A stretch of DNA of 64,000 nucleotides from Liolophura sinensis (taxonomy: Eukaryota; Mollusca; Polyplacophora; Chitonida; Chitonidae): assembly GCF_032854445.1 (NCBI RefSeq), contig NC_088306.1, forward strand, positions 3,842,373 through 3,906,372, in the 5' to 3' direction. The position numbers and the translations under genes were made by a program. Of this stretch, positions 56,412-64,000 are shown one piece after another (within the stretch, counting starts at the first letter, position 1; each line of letters starts with the position of its first letter). Under the pieces are notes generated by a model that was given only the letters and a program-made list of their open reading frames with translations, was not told the origin of the DNA and searched no databases.

Positions 56412-58755
56412 TATGGAGACCTTGCTTAGACTGTCCCCTAGAAAACCAGTTCCCTACTGTAATTTATGAGTGGCAAGTTGAACGGGTCTACGAGTACATC
56501 ACAAGGCCTCTCCATAGAGACATCCCTTCTCTTGCCTAACATCTTCATGGAAATGGTTTCTTTGGTCGCTATCCACCTTTTTCTCATACTCAGTGGTAAG
56601 TTTCTGACAAAATAAGATTATAACGTTAGTCTGTGTTCAATTTACATTATCAAGAAAAGAATCTAAACTAATGTAAAACTCTACAAAATCCTTCACCAAA
56701 TACGTCAACGTTAACGACACGATAATATTTCACTGTTTTATTAAACAAGAACACGAAGCAAACTAAAGAGGCAGTTTATATTAAAAAAAAAAATACAGGT
56801 ATTCTTGGGTGACAGTGGCTCAAGACAAACTTTTATAACCTTGTCACCAAAGTAGGCGGTCGTGTGGTCGTTTCCACTTTTTTCGTTCGACTATTTGGCT
56901 GCTACAAGTTCTAATTTTGCGTGCAAGTCACATGTGAGAAAGTTTGCCAGTAACAAGCCAAAGGTCAATGGTTAACATCGGGCTTTCGTGTTTCCCTGCC
57001 CCATTAAAATGGCAACATTCATACTTGTACAAAAGATACTTCAGAGAATTAAAAAAAAACAATGAAAGAAAAAGTACAAATTGTCATCACATTGAAATAT
57101 ATGCTTTTCTTTTTTTCTTTTCTTTTGCCAAACGTCTGCATAGTGTTTATATGATATCGTGGTTTGAAAGACCGAAATGAAGCCTTTTGGGCTTTCTGTG
57201 TCAACCTAACACAGCCTGATATGGCGTTTTTTGTTTTTGCAGGAAACTTGACCGATGAGAAAGACCCCAGGGAGTCAAGGGTAAATTTAATCCAATAAAA
57301 TTCAGCCTTCTTGCAAAAGATAAATGAACTATAACACTGACTTTTGGGCAAATAAACTGTATATAAGGCTGCCTATGCAGTTGTTGGATAATTGGAAATC
57401 ACAGTGAGTGATAAATTGTATAAAGTTTTTCTTTTTTTAATGCAGTTGCCAGCATTAAGTGACTGCATGTCTGGCATATACCTGTTGAGAATAAACCCAA
57501 AAGTAACACAGTGATCGACAGAAACTTACTTATAGGAATTTTGCCTCACATTTTCCTACAGGAATGTAATTTATATATGGGGTTATATGATAGTGTCTTT
57601 TAACTTATCGGCTAGGGAATACTCTTGACAACGGGGTAAAACACCAATTAAACAAACAAACCCCAAAAAATATATTCAACTTTTCGTAAAATCAATGTTA
57701 TTCACTATCAAAAGTAACATCACAGCCACTACACATTGATATGTTGGACTTCAATGTTATATTAAAGAATATTCAGATGGAATCCTTATTCTAATTCATG
57801 ATGAGAGATGTCATAACTTTTCAAAAACCAGTGGCATTCTGGCTATTGGGAGGAGTTCACCATGTTTTGGCGGAGACGGAAACCATTTACCTAAATTGCT
57901 ATTGACTTCACTCTAAATCCTCTTTATGACACTGCCATATTTTACATTGTTATACATATTTTAGCATAATACACGTCATGAATTGTACTTTATCTCTTGT
58001 AGCATATGATTCCACAGCAGTATGGTTTTAGAGTTGGATTTAAGGAAATTCTGTTATAAAATCACAGTATAGTCTATTTGCGTCCTCTGTGTGCTCTGTG
58101 GTACAGTGTGGAATTTGTTCTAACGGCTTATGTGCAGTTATTGGAAAACAAATATCTTTCCACGCCCGTTGTCCAGCTGGCCACTTGTATTTGAATAATT
58201 ATGACGTGTCCAGTGGCAATGAGTTCTTGTTGTCCAAACCAAGTTCACTGAGTTTAACAATATGAATAAACATATTCTAATTGCATTCTCTTTGTAATAA
58301 TATGGCCATCTAACATACTGGCGTGTGGAGCTTGTGGTATTACATTTCACAGGCGACAAGCAAATCTTGTAGCGACTGCGGCTGATTTTACAGAAAGCTG
58401 AATATAGGTGGCAAGTTAAAAGAAACAGCATTTTGATTGGTTGGTTAAATTTGGGGAAAGTACTTTCCCTTGCGTTAGCAAAATAGTTTTTTTTTTGGTT
58501 CTCTTTTTGTTTGATGGATAAATAAAATGTCCCTTCCGCGGTCATGTCCGTGTAATTCAGCTGATATCAAGATGATACTTTGATTTTGAAATGTGGTGCT
58601 GTTAACACAAAGTATGATTAATACAGGCAGATTCTGACAATACATTTACAGCATATGTATGTTCATTTGTAAATTCTTGTCGATCTTGTTGGTCGTGTTG
58701 TCACTTTGTGGAATATATTGGCAGTTGCCAGTAATTAAAACATAAACATGAAATT
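56412..58755. other. upstream flank of the minus-strand gene; no gene seen
   Basis: The promoter of the candidate gene should lie at its left edge; no TATA box or initiator can be assigned. A SINE family A tail scrap (gtaaaacaccaattaaac) is at about 57632-57662. Confidence 0.4.
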
Positions 58756-58904
58756 GCCGTACGTGGGAAGGTATAACAGCAACCTCTGGATGGTCGTGGG
58801 TTTCCCCCCAGGCTCTGCCCGGTTTCCACCCACCATAATGCTGGCCGCCGTCGTGTAAGTGAAATATTCTTGAGTACGGCGTAAAACACCAATCAAATAA
58901 ATCA
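58756..58904 (+). repeat. SINE family A, 5'-truncated, with 14-bp target duplication
   Basis: Starts within the body (gccgtacgtgggaagg) and ends gtaaaacaccaatcaaataa. Flanked by ataaacatgaaatt at 58742-58755 and 58905-58918. The insertion was truncated at birth, as LINE-driven copies often are. Confidence 0.92.
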
Positions 58905-58918
58905 ATAAACATGAAATT

Positions 58919-61328
58919 CAATTTGCAATGAATGCACCGTGTCATACATGATGTGATGAGGACCAATAAACTAACAGATCAATAAAAGAATGAGCATTTT
59001 CGCACATGCGCAATGGTAGTTATCAGTTGTAAATTTTACACATCGAATAGCCATCGATCCAGGCAGATTTTTAAACTTGTATTATTGTATTTGTAAACTT
59101 TAAACTTTATTATATATGCCCATGAATATTTTACCTGGGCGAGCATCCAATTCTCTTTCCCGATAATGCAAAGGACTTATCTCTAGGCACATTTATGTTC
59201 TTTATATGTACGTTATACTTAGGAATCATTCGTTATCTATGTGCGCATGTAACTGTGTTAACGAAGTGTCCGTATATGTAAACGTATAGCAGGATATATA
59301 CACTCAAAGTGGTGCCTGCCAGTTGTTACAGAAGCACAGATTGTGAGACGCTACCTCTAGACAGCAGGAAATGCGTTCTCTTTTAACTATAAGTAAATTC
59401 CAAAAAGGCGGGTTACTTCTGAACAGTAACAGGCACATGGTTAGGTTTGACACTCATTAAATGGGTCATTAAATCGTTGTGACACAAACACGGGCAGAAA
59501 GCAACTGTTCAGACGCATAATAGATAACTAGTTCATGTGGTGTTGCATTGGATTTTCAAGGTGTTTAAAATTGATACAGCACAACATCATGGTAACACAA
59601 GGCAAAAGAAAATCACGCAGGTAGTATGCATGTCTGGCCAGGCTCTATCTTTAAACAGTAAACAATGTAAATGGAGTGACTATTAAGGTGTACGTATGTG
59701 GAAATTATTCTTAATATATGTTTTTGACTTCTGATTTTTTTACTGGCCGAGAAGATTAAAGCGATGACAAATGAGAGAGCATGTTTGAATACAAGCAGCT
59801 GTACAGTTAATGGTCAAGAGGTACCCGAAGATTGAGGTTTAACAACAAATAGCTAAGAAAAAAAGATTAAGCCAATTTACATATTAACCATCACAGCGTA
59901 ACTCCCGTGACATTACTACTCCTTTCCTGGGTTGTTCTTTTTTTTGCTTCTGCCAAGCTATAAAGAACATCCATCCATACTGTATCTTCATATACTGTTC
60001 TGAGCTATACTTTTTTATAGTTCATTAAAATTACGAGTGGCAGAAGTGGTAGAGAATAAATGTGACTCCCGTGGCAGCTACAGTCAAGTAACCTCACTGT
60101 GGCGCCAACCAATGTGATGCTTTGCTTTCTTGTTTGAAGATTTGAAAAAGACATGTAAAAATGGGAAAAAGGAACAGCTGGATATTTTTGAGGAGTGTTG
60201 AGCTTGCGTGACTCCAATAACAGGAGAACGTGACCCCGGTGAGGAGTAGCAACAAACTATATATTAACTTTAAATTCACTGTGTATTTAACTTCTATCAA
60301 TAGTTTACACATCAGTATACACCTCTAATACCAAATTAATCAAACACAGAATTGTATCTATGTCTATACATGTATGTAAGATATGTACATTCAATATTGT
60401 GACGAGGCTACCCTCAGACACAGTTCTGAACTGTTCTATTTACCATTTTTAGTTGTGTTGTAATTCAATGTTATATAACCTGATAACTAATTTGAAACTA
60501 GCAGCATATTGTACTTACATTTATCCCCTTTTCTCTTGGGTAAATTGTGCTTTAATTAAGAAGTAAAACGTAGTTTCCGATGTTCAAATGACCTAGATAA
60601 TGTACAGAAGACGGGCGTTTATCGACTGTTTAAGAACGAGGGGCCATAGGCCTCCCTGTCAATTTAAGCTCTAACTTCGAGCACAACAGTTTTGCGACGA
60701 CAGAGGAATAATGATTTTAAGGCATAGAAGTCAAACTAATAAAAAAAACTGTCAGAAATGATCGATTTATTTCGTGGAGAAACTTGCAGATTAAGTTGAA
60801 GTTTAAATGGAAGGTGATTCTTGAAATTGTAGGGTTGCTAAGAATTCGATAATCCTGTGGAGCCGATTTCGGCGTAATCGGGCCAACAACGTCTTCAACT
60901 CAGATCACACTTTGTGTCTGGATAACGGCAGTTATGGACTCGTTCCGGTGACCAGTTACGGATATTATTCTTGTATTCCGACACCACCGTAGCTCAGAAC
61001 AGTGGCTGTAGTGGCGTTTACTGCCATAGTTTGCTTGTAATACCAGCAATCCGCCGATTTTCGTTGGGTTACTTCTAATATCACGTTGATAAATGCATGG
61101 ATGCCCATGTTTCGCTTGTCTAGATATAGTACCTAGGTGCTCGTTGTTTGATGCCACCTCTTTATATCTCATACACGGGATGAGTGCCTATTGCCCACAT
61201 GATGTCGGTAATGGTAAATATTTCGCATTTAAACATAACTGCCTGACCAATTATATGTAAATTCATTTCGCTTTTGTCCAAGGAAAATTTAAGCTGTCAA
61301 ATTTTTGACAGTACAACCCAGCCCCCCA
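58919..61328. other. no gene supported
   Basis: Overlapping ORFs at 60900-61172 (minus) have no recognisable motif. Otherwise AT-rich. Confidence 0.4.
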
Positions 61329-61411
61329 CTTTATTATTTATTTTATTGGTGTTTTACGCCGTATTCAAGAATATTTCACTTATACAACGGCGGCCAGTAT
61401 TATGGTGGGTC
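61329..61411 (-). repeat. SINE family A tail fragment, 5'-truncated
   Basis: ttattggtgttttacgccg, attcaagaatatttcac, acggcggccagtattatgg; similarity stops sharply at gtgggt. Confidence 0.8.
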
Positions 61412-64000
61412 CCATTTCATTACCGACATAGAATATCGTCCCAGCATCCATGGCAAAGACGGCAACTCTGTATTGATTATCAGTTTCAGCACACTTCACT
61501 CACCATTGCTTTTAGTTTTAAAGTTTTTGGAGATATGTTAGAATCGCATTTTGAAACTGTGGAAGTTTATGAAGGCGGCCATTTTGAAGTGTTCCGACAA
61601 ATGATTCAATAATTGAAAGAAACGTTTTAGAGAATTCTTTACATGTAGTGCACAAAGAACCATTTCTCATACAGGTATATATTCCCTATACGTCGATAAA
61701 TGGCGAGTTGACATTTTTGCAAACGATAGTGACTGTCGCAAACAGCCGACCTCGTTTGCATTGGAGAGTATCCGGTTAGAATACGTCACAGGATACTTTT
61801 TGGTGCGTGAGCTCGAGTATAAAGGGAGCTGCAGAACAGGTTTATTTTTGTTACTGTGAGGAAGAACTAAAAATAGACTACAATATTGCTGCTTCGCCAT
61901 GAGGTGACGGCTGATAATGTAGGCCAACGCATCCTATAGTTTTGGAGTGTTGAGCAATTCATATCACGCTGAGGGCAAACAAACAGTACTTAATCTGTTG
62001 ACCCGTTTTTATGGCTGTGCGCAGTATTTACCTAAGGTGACACGTCCCCGCTAGCAAACGTCCTTCAGCACAACTCTGTATAATGCCTTTCAAGGTCAAA
62101 GCTTCAGACACTCACATGAATAACGTCCTTTCGCTCTGAATTAGACCACGCCACCAGTCTTAAATGACAACTTTGGCGATGATTTTATCAGTCATCATGG
62201 ATGTAGAATAGAAACAACAATCTGTCCTGTCAATCGAGCGAGAAAACAATTCTAACGGTTCCAGTCAAGGCTTGCGGCCATCCTCTGCTCATCTGCTTCG
62301 TTATCCATGTCTCTGCACGTGGTCTGAGATACAATCCGGATTTTGGATGCACCCGGTTCCGCGCGCGTGCATACTGCGATTTTGAGGTGAGGACGACCAG
62401 GTCAATTTAATAAGCATACAGGGTCTGACCATTGAGGTAGAATTTGACCTCCATAGTCTGACAGTCAGTAACACAATCAAGTAAAGACAAGTCAACCTAG
62501 CCTGATAAACGCATTTTCACAAGTCATATACACGTACTACGTCTTACTGGACTTAACTCTCGACAGTACGTCCACCGTGCTACACAACTTGATAAACCTT
62601 TGCAGACTGAAATCGAAAATACTGTTCTGAGAATTGCACGTGATAATTGCACGTGATCTAAGCAGAGGAGGTAATCACTGTTCGCGTTTATCCAAACTTA
62701 TACTCTATGATATCTATACAATGATCAGCTCGGCCCACTTTAAACTTTATATGCTACTGTCAAATTCTTGCAAACACAACAGTTTACTCAGTATTACTTC
62801 CGCAAATTATTATCCTTCAATATCGGTAGAGAGATAACATGACAAAAAACTGGCATATGATCCATGAGAAAAAGACTCCCATGAGGGAAAAGATTTATTG
62901 TCAGCCAACTTTGCCTAATTTTTCAAGTTCAGTGGGGTCATTAAAGTTAATCTTTACAAAAAATTCGTTAACAGAATATCTTAAAAGGATCCTTTGCCAC
63001 TAGATGGCGATCGCTGACACAGATTGCCAACCTGCTTACAGTGACAGATCTTCTGCGAAATGACAAGAGAGCTGTCGAGCGTCTAATCGTGGTAAAACGC
63101 TGCGTTTATTCGTGTAATTGCGCCTAATCGTGGTAAAAAGCGACGCCTCATCTTGTAACATCGCCTATTCATGGTACAGTTCCACGCATAACCGTTTGAG
63201 GGCGCACAACAACTGGAAAAGCATGCGTTTAATCCTGTAACGTTGCTAATTGTAAAATATCGCTCAGTTTGTTTTAAATAGCGATATTGTTACATAATTG
63301 ATATTAACTTGGAACATATAGCAAAAATTCAGGAACTAAAAGAATTATATTATTGAAAATCTTTTTGACTGAATTCGATCCATAATCCCAACATCCGTAC
63401 TAACAGTAATGTCACTAGAATTATTTACTCTTTATTTCCAGAAGCATGTTTAACTAACATACTGACTACATTTAAAGACTGAAATATCCAGGTTGACTGA
63501 TACAATGTTGCTGTGGTAAACAATATAGGTACCATTTTGTGCAGTGACGTATTTGTGACGTAGTGCATGTAAGCGCAAGGCTACCGCCATAGTCGACGGA
63601 GACGGGCCACTGCACCGTTAGTAGATGTACTTTCTTACCAGAATGAACTCAGTCCTCTACACAAAGCTTCTATCGCTTTATTTCCCGACCTGATAATCGA
63701 GTTGTCACAGTTTCCACTGTTGTTAATTCTTTAATTGAATAAATGGATAAAAACTTATAGCCAGACTGTAGTCTATTTCTTTTAGAGAGTCACCTATATT
63801 CAGCTGTCCGTAAAATCATTCACACTCGCTACCAAAATTGCCTTTAGTCAGTGTCACGTAACAAACCAGGCTCTACATATTGATGCGTTGGACATCCATA
63901 TTATTTCAAAGAAATTGCAGTAAGAATAATTTTTCTTATTCATAATGTTAACTCCGTGAGCTTAGTTTCGACAAGAACTCAATGCCTCAGGTGACTTCAT
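61412..64000. other. no gene supported; short degenerate tandem repeat
   Basis: Around 63080-63200 a motif of the type gcctaatcgtggtaaaa recurs three times at about 40-50 bp spacing. Nothing else recognised. Confidence 0.35.

Noticed and set aside
60900-61172. 90-codon minus-strand ORF as a gene
   Set aside because: No recognisable domain, and no splice sites or start context that I can defend.
62270-62500. Possible small gene on the minus strand (a start reading MDNEADEQRM)
   Set aside because: Stops after 18 codons with no donor site; higher GC alone is not evidence.

Overview
The window is animal nuclear DNA: split genes with GT-AG introns of hundreds of bases to about 11 kb, interspersed repeats, microsatellites and minisatellites, and no operons. 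The gene content and a very abundant tRNA-derived SINE whose tail reads 'gtgttttacgccgtactcaag' in reverse suggest a lophotrochozoan, most likely a mollusc such as a bivalve. That placement rests on recall of repeat and gene families, not on a search.

Region 1 (1-6.1 kb, plus strand): the last four coding exons of a USP9X/fat-facets type deubiquitinase, ending at 3200, followed by a probable long 3' UTR. Region 2 (6-12 kb): gene-poor, with SINE remnants and three minisatellites (33, 76 and 84 bp units).

Region 3 (12.2-56.4 kb, minus strand) is the main result. Ten exon positions can be chained with matching intron phases: an N-terminal exon (56.4 kb); a cassette of three exons (DED-like helices 1-2, DED-like helices 3-6, and a possible alpha/beta domain with a charged tail) at 55.1, 48.2 and 37.1 kb; a second copy of that cassette at 32.7, 31.8 and 24.4 kb; a 106-nt linker exon present in four intact copies (22.7, 22.1, 19.9, 19.3 kb); a 44-nt exon; and a terminal PRY-SPRY (B30.2) exon at 12.2 kb. 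With one linker copy the model is 2517 nt, 838 codons plus stop, in frame. It would encode a multidomain DED/B30.2 protein of an innate-immune or cell-death kind. The linker exons enter at phase 1 and leave at phase 2, so joining two of them shifts the frame: they behave like mutually exclusive alternative exons. Two separate genes remain possible.

Region 4: mobile elements sit inside the introns of that model. The best is a 6226-bp Polinton/Maverick (adintovirus-like) element at 38597-44822, with terminal inverted repeats beginning AG, a perfect 6-bp target duplication, and broken PolB, hexon, packaging ATPase and integrase genes. Just inside its left terminus lie two perfect CRE/ATF sites and a run of E2F-like GCGCCAAAA sites, several followed four bases later by a CCAAT box. 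Others are a MULE-type DNA transposon with long inverted repeats (25.7-27.5 kb), a Crypton-like tyrosine recombinase fragment (48.9-49.3 kb), a CR1-like LINE with a 2A-like motif (49.7-53.8 kb), other LINE pieces, and at least twelve SINE copies. Region 5 (56.4-64 kb) shows only SINE pieces and no gene I can support.
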